Assembly (NCBI RefSeq): GCF_004210375.1
Contig: NC_134829.1
Location: forward strand, 53,250,107 to 53,314,106
DNA length: 64,000 nucleotides
Direction of reading: 5' to 3'
From: Tachypleus tridentatus
Lineage: Eukaryota; Arthropoda; Merostomata; Xiphosura; Limulidae
The notes under the pieces are model-generated. The model did no database searches. It was not told the origin of the DNA and saw nothing but the letters and a program-made list of their open reading frames with translations. Position 1 is the first letter of the stretch, and each line of letters opens with the position of its first letter. The translations under genes were made by a program, and so were the position numbers. This document shows positions 34,947 to 44,243 of this stretch, one piece after another.

Positions 34947-35343
34947 CTGACAACGAGATGAATTTCATCTTATTTCGGGCAGTGGTCGCAGCATGACTTC
35001 CTCTTGTCACATAGTTAAGCCTTTTCGCAGATACCTTTTGAATCTCAGCTTCTGTGGTCCATATCATGTAAGAACTAACGTCTTTTGTTCTTTCGTTTTC
35101 AGGTTTACGTCCAAACATTGATTTAATCTCATTGTGACCGATCATTAAAATGTCTTTAGTTGGAAAGCCTCCATCTCGTGTTTTTTTCCACGTGGGCCAA
35201 ACCGAGTGACGATTCATAACACTATATTTTGACGTTGAGTAACCGGGAGACGAGTTCTGTAACAGCGCACTAGATACGAAAAATATGGTGCTAAGTATGA
35301 TTATAGATATTTTGTGGTAAAGAAAAAAACAATGAAACTTCAT
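34947..35343 (-). CDS. Exon 1: signal peptide and N-terminal ectodomain
   Basis: From ATG 35343 on the minus strand, 132 codons plus one nucleotide lead to the donor gtagtt, so the exon ends in phase 1. The start MKFHCFFLYHK is followed by the hydrophobic core ISIIILSTIFFVSSALL, a clear signal peptide with likely cleavage near residue 28. The rest is a basic, serine/threonine-rich segment without cysteine after residue 5, including an NSS sequon at residue 30, VWPTWKKTRDGGFPTKDI and EIQKVSAKRLNYVTRGSHA. I find no known domain in it. A longer frame upstream begins at GTG, so the ATG at 35343 was chosen. The exon joins exon 2 by a split glycine codon. Confidence 0.75.
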
Positions 35344-35818
35344 TGGAGTAACTTTCAACAACTGCCTGACCACTTCACTTCACCGGGTTTCAAATGAAAA
35401 AAGTTACTTGATAAATGCTGATTTGTTACAAGTAAAACCTCTCTGTTGTCAAATTCCAAGGTAATATAGTGATTACGTCACTGCCTTTATCTGTAATGCG
35501 ACGAAGGTAATAAATCTGACTTGCAGACACAAGGCCATGATATAACATCCTCAAGTGTTCGTTAGATGGCGTGCTAAATTATCTATACATTTGAACATAG
35601 TTCACATTAGTTCCACATCTAAACTTTTACAACATTGCTGGTGATTTAACTAAAACTAGCGCATACTGTCGCTCTATCTTATTCAGACATTTCATCAGTT
35701 TACAACCACCGGATTTCAATTTGTAACTTTGATTACTTTTGCATATTAATTCTTATTGAGTTGCAAAAGATACTGTTTGTATTTACCGAATTTGCATTTA
35801 CTTACATTTGAAGTTATT
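35344..35818 (-). promoter_or_regulatory. Presumed 5' flank of the PPxY gene with a CRE-like site
   Basis: About 475 bp separate the start codon from the next SINE. On the minus strand GTGACGTAATCAC, a bZIP/CRE-like near-palindrome, lies at about 35471-35483, shortly upstream of CTATATTAC. No convincing initiator at TATA spacing was found, so the transcription start and any 5' untranslated exon remain unplaced. Confidence 0.3.
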
Positions 35819-35820
35819 TT

Positions 35821-36083
35821 GTTTGTTTTAAATTTCGCGCAAAACTACACGAGGGCCATCTTCGCTAGCCGTCTCTAATTTAGCAGTGTAAGACTAAAGG
35901 GAAGGCAGATAGCCATCACCACTCTCCGCCAACTCTTGGGCTACTCTTTTACCATCGAATAGTGGGATTGATCGTCACATTATAACGCCCCCACGGCTGA
36001 AAGAGCGAGCAGGTTTGGGATGACGGGGAGTCGAACTTGCGACCTTCGGATTACGAGTTGAGTGCCTTAACCACTAGGCCACA
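35821..36083 (-). mobile_element. tRNA-derived SINE (copy H)
   Basis: The minus-strand copy has a CAAAC tail at 35821 (gtttgttttaaatttcgcgc), a full body and a head shortened by a few bases at 36083 (ttaaccactaggcc). No clean flanking duplication was seen. Confidence 0.92.
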
Positions 36084-36777
36084 TAATAACTGAAGAGATG
36101 CCATTAAAGTTTACCTTTCGAAACATTTTTGTTGACGTAATTTTATATAATTTTTCCATTATTTTTATTCTTCTACTGGTACTATATATTTATAACGTTA
36201 AAAATTAGGGGTTCGATCCACGTCGGTGGATATCCCGATGTGGCTTTGCTGTAAAAAATAATAGATTTTTAGGACCGTTATTTCCCATGAAGCAATATTC
36301 TTAAACTCTTAAGTGATATAAAGTTATACAATATAACTAAAATTTACCATGGTAATACTTTTGCTTGTAAATCTCGAATGAATGAAGTGCTCGTATTACA
36401 GTAACTGACTAATTTGTTCGTGATTCTATGTTACTTTTTGTAAAAAAAAATGTATTGTGTAAAGTTTCTAATTTGAAATAAACTTCTTCGGCACATATAT
36501 AAATTAAAACATTCTTACAGATATATACGTGAGTACATATATATATGTACACACACAATAAATACATAAATAACACTGCACAACAATTTTTTTTGAAAAG
36601 TTTTGCTTCCTGAAAAGTTTCTGCTGATTGTGACAGGTACCTGTTGGGTATGCACAAATATAGTTTCGGTTTTGCTTCATCACGTAGGAACTCTGGGAAA
36701 TAGACAGTTAACTGTTTACTGGCAATAACGTACGTAATTGCGTTTATGTTTTTAATACGCCATTAAGTTCAACATAA
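36084..36777. other. Intergenic sequence
   Basis: AT-rich. A second-family SINE relic lies at about 36205-36265 (ggttcgatccacgtcgg; gatgtggctttgctgt). The minus-strand ORF at 36409-36657 contains a low-complexity TATATA/CACACA region and is not considered a gene. Confidence 0.5.
36205..36265 (+). mobile_element. Second-family SINE relic
   Basis: A short piece contains ggttcgatccacgtcggtgg, a B-box-like head, and gatgtggctttgctgtaa, a tail-like end. Incomplete. Confidence 0.45.
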
Positions 36778-37023
36778 TTAAAAGTGTTTTGCTCCTGATT
36801 TTCGTTTGTATTCAATGTCCGGTGCATCACGTTACATTGTCCAACAGTAGTCAGCAAGCACTGACCGATTCCAGTTGCCCTGATATCGTTTTTCCATTGC
36901 AGCAATGTCCTGGTGAAACTGAAGATTTCGATAAAACGGTACGTGATGGGCAAATTTGGACGTGATTTTCGTGATCAGCAGCCAAAAATCTATAAGGAAC
37001 ACCCAACAGTTTTCAAGAAGCAA
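36778..37023 (-). pseudogene. C-terminal remnant of the repeated arthropod ORF family
   Basis: Minus-strand reading: HHVPFYRNLQFHQDIAAMEK, RYQGNWNRSVLADYCWTM, an in-frame stop TAA, then RDAPDIEYKRKSGAKHF and the natural stop at 36778. I remember a multi-copy arthropod ORF ending with this pattern (FHQDI.xMEKRYQG, LADYCWTLKRD, YKRKS..K.F). I believe it is the same family whose N-terminal part is seen at 21850, with its CxxCG and DQDK motifs. The function of that family is unknown to me. The single stop replaces the lysine of the WTLKRD-type motif. Upstream of about 37000 the similarity is lost. Recollection only, not a search. Confidence 0.6.
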
Positions 37024-37932
37024 AAACTTTGTTGTGCAGTGTTATTAAATAAATACATGTATATACACACATATGTGAACAAACACACACACTTAAGTCA
37101 TTATCAGATTTATCAGAAAACAGTTTTCGCGTATAGTCTTACGACAACATTCAAATGATAAAACGCATTTTCTAATAAGAAACGGCCTTGCGCTGATGGT
37201 CATAAAGCATACATATATGTGTGTTATTGTTAAACAATATACTGTTAGTTTTATCAACATCTTGTAATATGTAAACAATGAATACATGACGATAAAGTCA
37301 TTATGTAAACACACAGTGAGGCCATAGTTTTATATCTAACATACAGAGATTCTTTATTCGTTCAGATAACCCTGAACAAGCAAGCCTTTACATCGGTATG
37401 AAGAACAATGTTCAACACGTTTTCTTCTCCCAATACGAGATGAATCTGTTTCAATCAAAGCTGTAATATTAATCGTTTTAAAGCTAATCTAATAACAGTA
37501 GTCCCCGTTCAGTTTTGTTTATCTTTGTAGTTTGAACTTGGAAACTGTAAACAGAAAACAAGAAAGACCTCTACATAATTTTTAATTTGTTGATTAGCTT
37601 ACTAATTAAAGTTAAAATACAAAAATACGTTTTGGAATTCTGACAAAAACAAATAAAAAGGGTGTGGATTTTACTTTAGTTTTGAATGATGTGTACAGTT
37701 AAACTTTGTTTACTCTTGTGTAAATGTTCTAAATTAGAAATTCAGTTTTGAATAAAAGTCTCAGAAATGTATTAATATATTAAATAACTTACTGGAGAAG
37801 ATTAAAAAAACAAACCTGATAAGACTAGAACCAGTTGCATTCACTCAAATATTTTGACATGTTATTTATCAGTTATTTAAACCTTTACAAACATGACACC
37901 AAAACACAACTTAAATATTAAGAATTTCACGG
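37024..37932. other. Intergenic sequence
   Basis: AT-rich unique sequence. Open frames are short and on both strands, and no gene or repeat was recognised. Confidence 0.5.
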
Positions 37933-38204
37933 GGCCCGGCATGGCCAGGTGATTGAAGCACTGGACTCCTTATCCGAGAGTCGCAAGTTCGAATCCGCTT
38001 CATACCAGATACGTTTGCCCTTTCAGCTATGGGAGCGTTATAATGTGACAGTCAATCCCACTATTCGTTGGTAAAAGAGTAGCCTAAGAGTTGGCGGTGG
38101 GTGGTGATGACTAGCTTCCTTCCCTCTAGTCTTACACTGCTAAATTAGGGACGATTAGCGCAGAAAGTCCTTGTGTAGCTTTGCGCGAAATTCAAAACAA
38201 ACAT
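37933..38204 (+). mobile_element. tRNA-derived SINE (copy I), variant head
   Basis: Plus-oriented and full length, from GGCCCGGCATGGCCAGGTG to a tail at aaacaaac. The anticodon-loop region reads actccttatcc rather than actcgtaatcc, so the head has drifted from the usual copies. No clear target duplication. Confidence 0.92.
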
Positions 38205-39397
38205 AATTAGTATCGTTACACCTCACATTATAAATTATGACGTAATTATAAATTATGACGTAATGCTTCACAAACTAATTCATTATGGCAATGGAAAATA
38301 GAAATTTTCTTATTAATTACCGAGCTAATTGTTACCAATATATAAGTGTCCAAAAATCGTTATGAAATTTAAGTCTTCTGCGTTACGATGTTAAAACTAA
38401 TAAGAAGAAAATATCGCTGAAATGGTATTTAAGTATCCAGCGTTTCGTTGTATCATCAGCTTTAACAGTATTAAACATGATAATATCACCAAATATGTAA
38501 CACCTACAGCAACACCTACAGAGCTGAAGCTGAACTAAAGTCCATTTAAGAATAATCAGTATCAACCTGATTTTATTGTGTTTCCACCTCCGAACTCAGT
38601 GGAGCAACTTGGATCATTCCTTTTTTTAATGACGGTATTTCTGAAAATGCTTGGGAAGGACTTATTTTTCCTATCAAAATCGTTCATCAGCGAGGTGAAA
38701 CTGTTTATGCAACAAAAGCAACAACAAAGATGTTTGGCATTAGGCCAAGACATAGCTGAGCTGTGTTGCATATAAATATATCTCAGGCCATATTGAAAGA
38801 ATATAGTCAGTTTTATGTTTGAAAGGTATTCCATTTAGAATAGCAGAGCGTGAAAGGTGCATTCAACTGATCCATAATGTGCAGATAGTTATAGTACAGT
38901 ATATTATATTAATTCAAATTATTTTTGTCTCACGACAATTATTGCCACTGTGTGGCGCCACCAATGTTGAAGTGTGCTTTTGTTTTGTTTTGTTTCTGGA
39001 ATCTCAGCAACTGATAAAAGGGTGTGTCACTTTTTACACGTAAAAATAAGGTAATCATTAGTTATTTAAATTTATTACTTTTGAACTTCAAAGGCGTATC
39101 ATAACATGCGTACTGAATTATGTAAAACTTTACAATAAATTAACATTAAGTCCTATAAAGGTTTGATGGAAAGGGTTCTCTAGTGGAAACATGTAGGAAT
39201 CGAAACATGTTGCAAAGTATTAGTTGTTAATAAATATTAATTCTCGTTCTCTACAAACTGAGATATAATATATACTCGTAACAACACTTTTTGTTTAGTA
39301 AGACATATTTCCAGATTACGTATTTTAAGTTTTTCCCATATGCTATGTCACAATTGAACAATTACAGTTGCATACTCGCTCCTTCACTCGCGAGGGT
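38205..39397. other. Intergenic sequence
   Basis: A short direct repeat (aaattatgacgtaat) occurs near 38230-38262. Mirror ORFs on both strands at about 38562-38834 are not convincing. No gene was recognised. Confidence 0.5.
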
Positions 39398-39547
39398 TTT
39401 TATAATAAATCGATTAATCTCATCATTCGTTGGTAAACAGTAGCTTAAGGATTGACAGTGGGTTGTGTTGACAGGTTTTCTGCCATATCAGTCTATTACT
39501 TTAAAATTAGGCACGGTTAGTGCAGATAGCCCTCGTATAGCTTTGAA
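39398..39547 (+). mobile_element. tRNA-derived SINE (copy J), old 3' fragment
   Basis: Highly diverged body (tttataataaatcgattaat; cattcgttggtaaacagtag) and tail (gcagatagccctcgtatagc). It ends where the 64-bp array at 39551 begins. Confidence 0.75.
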
Positions 39548-39550
39548 CTA

Positions 39551-40530
39551 ACTTGTAACTGCATCAAAATAGTTATGATACCAGAGAAAGCACTTCACGG
39601 AAACCTTTCCTACTTGTAACTGCATGAAAATAGTTGTTATGATACCAGAGAAGGCACTTCATGGAAACCTTTCCCACTTGTAACTGCATGAAAATAGTTG
39701 TTATGATACCAGAGAAAGCACTTCATGGAAACCTTTCCCACTTGTAACTGCATGAAAATAGTTGTTATGATACCAGAGAAGGCACTTCATGGAAACCTTT
39801 CCCACTTGTAACTGCATCAAAATAGTTGTTATGATACCAGAGAAAGCACTTCACGGAAACCTTTCCCACTTGTAACTGCATCAAAATAGTTGTTATGATA
39901 CCAGAGAAGGCACTTCATGGAAACCTTTCCCACTTGTAACTGCATCAAAATAGTTGTTATGATACCAGAGAAAGCACTTCACGGAAACCCTTCCTACTTG
40001 TAACTGCATGAAAATAGTTGTTATGATACCAGAGAAGCCACTTCATGGAAACCTTTCCCACTTGTAACTGCATCAAAATAGTTGTTATGATACCAGAGAA
40101 AGCACTTCATGGAAACCTTTCCCACTTGTAACTGCATGAAAATAGTTGTTATGGTACCAAAGAAGGCACTTCATGGAAACCTTTCCCACTTGTAACTGCA
40201 TGAAAATAGTTGTTATGATACCAGAGAAGGCACTTCATGGAAACCTTTCCCACTTGTAACTGCATGAAAATAGTTGTTATGATACCAGAGAAGGCACTTC
40301 ACGGAAACCTTTCCTACTTGTAACTGCATGAAAATAGTTGTTATGATACCAGAGAAAGCACTTCACGGAAACCTTTCCCACTTGTAACTGCATCAAAATA
40401 GTTGTTATGATACCAGAGAAAGCACTTCATGGAAACCTTTCCCACTTGTAACTGCATCAAAATAGTTGTTATGATACCAGAGAAAGCACTTCATGGAAAC
40501 CTTTCCTACTTGTAACTGCATGAAAAAAGT
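39551..40530. repeat. 64-bp tandem array (about 15 units)
   Basis: The unit is 64 bp: acttgtaactgcatgaaaat, agttgttatgataccagaga, then aggcacttcatggaaacctt and tccc. Alternating variants are gcatg/gcatc, aagg/aaag and catgg/cacgg. The sequence is unrelated to the other 64-bp array. It starts right at the end of SINE fragment J. Confidence 0.95.
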
Positions 40531-40729
40531 GATTTACAGAAGAACGACCAGGTCATTATGATAATAATCAAAAACAAGAATGCTTGATATCTTGGTATGA
40601 TCAGGAGAAAGTTATCTTAACCATAGATGATTATAATAATTTTCATAATGATATGAAAATCTTACCTCTCTTCCATGTTATATGATCATGTTGTCATTTT
40701 TTGTTTCTTCTAGCAGTTTGTTGTTCGTC
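40531..40729. other. Intergenic sequence
   Basis: Unique AT-rich sequence with no feature recognised. Confidence 0.5.
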
Positions 40730-40828
40730 TCAGATGACAATAGCCATGGGTGAATGTGGTAAACTTAAGTCTATAAACACGCCTGTCTTGTCCCCTTCAC
40801 TAGGACTAACGAATAATGGCTCGGCTTC
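40730..40828 (-). CDS. Possible terminal exon of another minus-strand gene
   Basis: After the minus-strand acceptor tgttatttctatatag, a 32-codon frame runs to TGA: EAEPLFVSPSEGDKTGVFID followed by LSLPHSPMAIVI. The composition is protein-like and balanced, unlike the AT-rich surroundings, and the other two frames stop early. No partner exon was found towards 44000, and upstream lies the 37-bp satellite, so any partner may be outside the window. Open frames of this size occur by chance. Confidence 0.3.
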   Translation of the reverse strand, partial: EAEPLFVSPSEGDKTGVFIDLSLPHSPMAIVI

Positions 40829-40986
40829 CTATATAGAAATAACAATATATATATATATATTTATCTATTTATTAAAAATTATATAAAATAAAAAAATAAT
40901 ATTAAAGGGAAAATATACTAAAAAGTCAAAGTCAGCTGTACAATTTATTACGGTAACATAAATTATTGGGTACACAATTTTTCTAC
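40829..40986. other. TA-rich spacer
   Basis: A short TA microsatellite at about 40847-40860 and AT-rich sequence. Confidence 0.5.
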
Positions 40987-41110
40987 ATAACTGACCAATA
41001 GATGAAATGCTAATACTTTATATACAAATAACTGACCAATAGATGAAATGCTAATACTTTATATACAAATAACTGACTAATAGATGAAATGCTAGTACTT
41101 TATATACAAA
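40987..41110. repeat. Three tandem copies of a 41-bp unit
   Basis: The unit is 41 bp, containing ataactgaccaatagatgaa and atgctaatactttatatac. Copies start at about 40988, 41029 and 41070. Confidence 0.9.
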
Positions 41111-41189
41111 GCGTTGACCCAGATTTATCTGATCTTTAAGCATTAGTTTTATGCACTGAATATGTAAATAATTTCACTTCTTGTTGTCT

Positions 41190-41300
41190 TCTGTGAACCT
41201 GACGATGACCGAAGAAGGTCGAAACCTTGTTCGCTCCTCTACGTAAAATATTTTCTCAATCCAAACGAGCCGTTTTTACAAATATATGTGTCTGACACTT
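41190..41300 (+). repeat. Interspersed repeat, copy 1
   Basis: Contains accgaagaaggtcgaaacc, ttgttcgctcctctacg and agccgtttttacaaatat in this order. The same order is found in reverse orientation at 41740-41815 plus 42239-42285. This defines a dispersed repeat of unknown class. Confidence 0.7.
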
Positions 41301-41739
41301 GTATACAAAAACAGTGATACAGAAAATGCTTGCCAAAATAATTGATGTTAATCGCAAATAACTGCATAAAAATAAACACACATGAGTTCCTTACACTGTA
41401 TAAGTTATTCATAATAACCTCAGGAGATAACTTTTTTTTTGCATAACAGTACATAAAAACAGACACAGTGTTTATTCTAAAATAATACAGTCTTTGGTAT
41501 AAAAACCTTTCTAAGCAAGTCATATATGTACACACGTTTCTGTCAACCTTATAATAATAATGAACTCTCACATAAATGGTATTTTTGATGAAATTGAAAC
41601 ACAAACATAACTGTCATTTACTTGTACAACATATGTCATGTTATAGATGTAATTTCACCATAATACGTATTTTGAAATATAAGGATTTTAATCTTTGTAT
41701 TTAAGATGGTGTTGTGTAACTTTGAATAATCCGTAATGA
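41301..41739. other. Intergenic sequence
   Basis: Lies between the two oppositely oriented copies of the interspersed repeat. A minus-strand ORF of 121 codons (41239-41604) overlaps copy 1, is cysteine/tyrosine-rich through AT bias, and is not considered a gene. Confidence 0.45.
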
Positions 41740-41815
41740 CAAGAAACCCCACTTGTAGAAAAACGTATATATGTAAAAACGGCTGGTATGGGTACAGAAA
41801 GCTGTATGTAGAGAA

Positions 41816-41911
41816 TGTTTGTTTGTTTGGAATTTCGCGCACAGCTACTCAGGTAAATGAGGAACGGCTAGCTTGTGTAGTTTTGCGCGAATTTCTAAAA
41901 ACAAACAAACA
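41816..41911. mobile_element. Two inverted SINE tails (copy K)
   Basis: A minus-oriented tail (tgtttgtttggaatttcgcg) is followed about 50 bp later by a plus-oriented tail (gttttgcgcgaatttctaaa and aacaaacaaaca). They form an inverted pair. The fragment lies inside the insertion that also contains copy L. Confidence 0.8.
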
Positions 41912-41965
41912 CACTATAATACCTTGACTTAGTGATAAATATCACCTGAGTTTTACACTCTCTTT

Positions 41966-42234
41966 TGATTTTTAATTTCGCACAAAGCTACACGTGAGCT
42001 ATCTGCGCTATCCGTCCCTAATGTAGCAGTGTAAGACTAGAGGGAAGGCAGCTACTCATCACCACCCACCGCCAACTCTTGGGCTACTCTTTTACCAACG
42101 AATATTGGGATTGACCGTCACTTTATAACGCCCACACGGCTGAAAGGGAGAGCATGTTTGGTGCGAGCAGGATTCGAACCCGCGCTCCTCGGATTACAAG
42201 TCGAACGCCTTAACACGCTTGGCCATGCCGGGCC
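41966..42234 (-). mobile_element. tRNA-derived SINE (copy L), full length
   Basis: Minus-strand head GGCCCGGCATGGCCAAGCG at 42234, complete body, tail at 41966 (atttttaatttcgcac). It belongs to the 423-bp insert flanked by tatgtagagaa. Confidence 0.93.
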
Positions 42235-42344
42235 TTTCTATGTAGAGAAGCGAACAACGTTTCGACCTTCTAGCAAGACAACGACAAATCAACTATAGAA
42301 TCCAGGTAAATATTAGTAAAAACCATGTTTTAAAAACACCATCT

Positions 42345-42445
42345 TAAATATAACGATTAGAAACCGGGTTTCGGTACCCCTAGAGGGCAGATCACAGACA
42401 GTCCTTTGTGTGGCTTTGTGGTCAATGCCAAACAAGAACAAGTTA
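42345..42445 (+). mobile_element. Second-family SINE relic
   Basis: Plus-oriented: aacgattagaaaccgggttt and cggtacccctagagggcaga, then tgtgtggctttgtggtcaat and a caaac end. It is the best-preserved member of the second family in this window. Confidence 0.65.
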
Positions 42446-42697
42446 TTCTGATTATATGTCTCAGAGCAAAAGTCTGGTGTTTTGTACTTATATTCCAAAG
42501 CGAATCAGGAATGTTCTACAGAAAATCACACAAGTTGTGATACTATATTTTTGGACAAAACGTAAATTTATAGTATTATTCGGCTTGTTTTATGTAACAC
42601 AAGTTGAGATTTTTGAAAAGTTTACACACATGACTGGATTTGTTCGTTCACTAAGTTATTCATTCAGAAAAAGTCTGACAAAACATATTGGTGTTAT

Positions 42698-43215
42698 GTT
42701 TGAATCTTCGTCACACCGAATATGCTGGTCTTTATAGCCGTGGGACGTTATAAAGTGAAGGCTAATTCCATTATTCGCTGGTAAAAGAGTAGCCCAAGAG
42801 TTGGTAGTAGATAGTGATGACTAGCTACCTTCCCGCTGGTCTTACTCTGCTGCGGCCCGGCATGGCCAGGTGGATTAAGAAGTGCGACTCGTAATCCGAG
42901 GGTCGCGGGTTCGCTTCGCTGTCGCGCCAAACATGCTCACTCTTTTAGCCGTAGGGGACGTTATAATGTGACGGTCAATCCTACTATTCGTTGGTAAAAG
43001 AGTAGCCCAAAAGTTGGCGGTGGGTGGTGATGACTAGCGACCTTCCCTCAAGTCTTACACTGCTACATTAGGGACGGGTAGCGCAGATAGCCCACGTGTA
43101 GCTTTGTGCGAAATTCAAAACAAAGAAACAAACAAACTTACTCTGCTAAATTAGGAACGGCTAGCGCAGACTGTCCTGGTTCAACTTTGCACGAAAATTC
43201 AAAACAAAGAAACCA
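42698..43215 (+). mobile_element. tRNA-derived SINE (copy M), split by copy N
   Basis: The first part, 42698-42851, runs from a decayed B box (gtttgaatcttcgtcacacc) through the body to cttactctgct. The second part, 43137-43215, resumes at the same cttactctgct and continues ctaaattaggaacggctagc to the tail. The two halves join exactly at the duplicated target of copy N. Confidence 0.93.
42852..43136 (+). mobile_element. tRNA-derived SINE (copy N), nested in copy M
   Basis: Full-length plus copy: head GGCCCGGCATGGCCAGGTGG, CTCGTAATCCGAG, B box GGGTTCGCTTCG, body and tail aaagaaacaaacaaa. The target duplication cttactctgct (42841-42851 and 43137-43147) lies within copy M, so N is the younger. 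Confidence 0.96.
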
Positions 43216-43758
43216 AACTCAGGTATTAATTCATATTATATAAATAACTTTCAGTTTTGAACCAGAATGACGAAACATTTTTCCTCAATATATATTTTTG
43301 TAGCTAATATCTAAACACGTAAATTGTCCTCATAAACCTGAAGTCTTCTTACAAAATTCATTAGTACTCTCAGTGTATCTTTAGTACTGAATAGTCACTG
43401 TTAATCAATATACTTATAACACTGTTGGGAACCGTACTGTAAAGTACTCGTTTTTCGAAACCTAATCAGTTCACTTTCTAAGGTACACACTTAATTTGTT
43501 TCACTTTCTCTCACTCCCGACATTGAAGTCATATTTATAAAACTATTTACAAGAGATGAACAAAATATTGAGCTCAAACGCAATGCACGAGATTCATAGA
43601 CCACTACTATAAGAGCTGTGGTTTTGTTGTTAAGTTCCCTTTTTACAGGAATTCCCCTAACGTCGCAGTGACAAGTGAAGATTCGACTGGTTTTATGTTT
43701 ACTTCTCACTGAAACGTAAATGTATCTTGATTATAGAGAAAATTGCATACTCTAATTT
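43216..43758. other. Intergenic sequence
   Basis: Unique AT-rich sequence. A plus-strand pyrimidine tract and AG at about 43650, followed by 20 open codons, was noted but not accepted. No gene was recognised. Confidence 0.45.
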
Positions 43759-44013
43759 ATTTGTTCTTGTGAATTTCGACCAAAACTAGAAGAGGGCCAT
43801 CTGCACGAGCCGTCCATAATTTAGCAGTGTAAGACTAGTGAAGACAAATGATCATCACCAACACTTGGGTTACTCTTTTACCAATAAACAGTGGGATTGA
43901 CTATTGTTTATAACGCCCCACGGCTGAAAGGACTAGCATGTGAAGGAGATTCGATCCCACGATCCGCAGACTAAGAGTCGAGTGCCCTAACCAACTGGCC
44001 ATGTCAGATCTAG
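43759..44013 (-). mobile_element. tRNA-derived SINE (copy O), diverged
   Basis: Minus-strand copy with a decayed head (ggccatgtcagatc) at 44010 and tail at 43759. The middle lacks about 20 bp relative to the others (accaacacttgggttactct). An imperfect duplication beginning atactct lies at 43747 and 44014. Confidence 0.9.
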
Positions 44014-44243
44014 ATACTCTCAAATTCATATTTGTTCACCTCAAAATATATGCATTTTCTCTATGAAAAAAATAAGCGCGTGATCGTGACATATATTCTG
44101 GCCTTGACCAGAATTGTTTGAAAATCTAGAAGTATGGCACAGAATAATGAAACTGACAATTTTCATATTCCAGATAATTCAGTAAGACTAAACTGTTTCT
44201 AGTTTAGTGTGCACACAGAAGTATCTGTTAGGCTATCAAAATC
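44014..44243. other. Unique flank of the 37-bp satellite
   Basis: About 230 bp of AT-rich sequence between SINE copy O and the first satellite unit. No feature was recognised. Confidence 0.5.

Larger units (their letters stand above)
14506..35343 (-). other. Five-exon minus-strand gene for a single-pass EB/EGF-like membrane protein with two PPxY motifs
   Basis: The gene model joins exons 34947-35343, 33281-33400, 29228-29330, 23533-23698 and 14506-14565. Every junction has AG before and GT after the exon, and the phases run 1,1,2,0 without conflict. The coding length is 846 nt, or 281 residues and a stop. Predicted order: signal peptide (about 1-28), cysteine-free ectodomain to about 133, six-cysteine EB/EGF-like module (139-170), short acidic stalk, transmembrane helix (about 184-205), and a 76-residue cytoplasmic tail with PPTY (246-249) and PPPY (269-272). 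PPxY motifs are known ligands of WW domains, such as those of Nedd4-type ubiquitin ligases. The layout recalls PMEPA1, LDLRAD4 and PRRG proteins, but I see no evidence of homology to them. Introns are about 1.5, 4.0, 5.5 and 9.0 kb and are filled with arrays and SINEs. Additional untranslated exons upstream cannot be excluded. Confidence 0.8.
41740..42285 (-). repeat. Interspersed repeat, copy 2, split by a SINE insertion
   Basis: Reading the minus strand, gaaggtcgaaacgttgttcg at about 42270 continues to ctctacata at 42240. The SINE-containing insert follows, and the repeat resumes at 41815 with ctacatacagctttc and agccgtttttacatatat. The 11-bp target duplication tatgtagagaa flanks the insert (41805-41815 and 42239-42249). 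Confidence 0.75.

Noticed and set aside
36913..37158. Plus-strand ORF beginning MKLKISIKRYVMGKFGRDFRD
   Set aside because: It is the mirror of the minus-strand repeated-family fragment, whose conserved motifs fit the other strand.
38562..38834. Mirror ORFs on both strands rich in Q or C
   Set aside because: The CAA/TTG-rich segment opens both strands. No family resemblance or splice signals.
42852..42930. tRNA gene
   Set aside because: The tRNA-like head is followed by the constant SINE body and tail and is flanked by a target duplication. All similar heads in the window are SINE parts.
43652..43714. Plus-strand terminal exon candidate (NSPNVAVTSEDSTGFMFTSH)
   Set aside because: Only about 20 codons after a pyrimidine tract and AG, with no partner exon. 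Such frames are common by chance.
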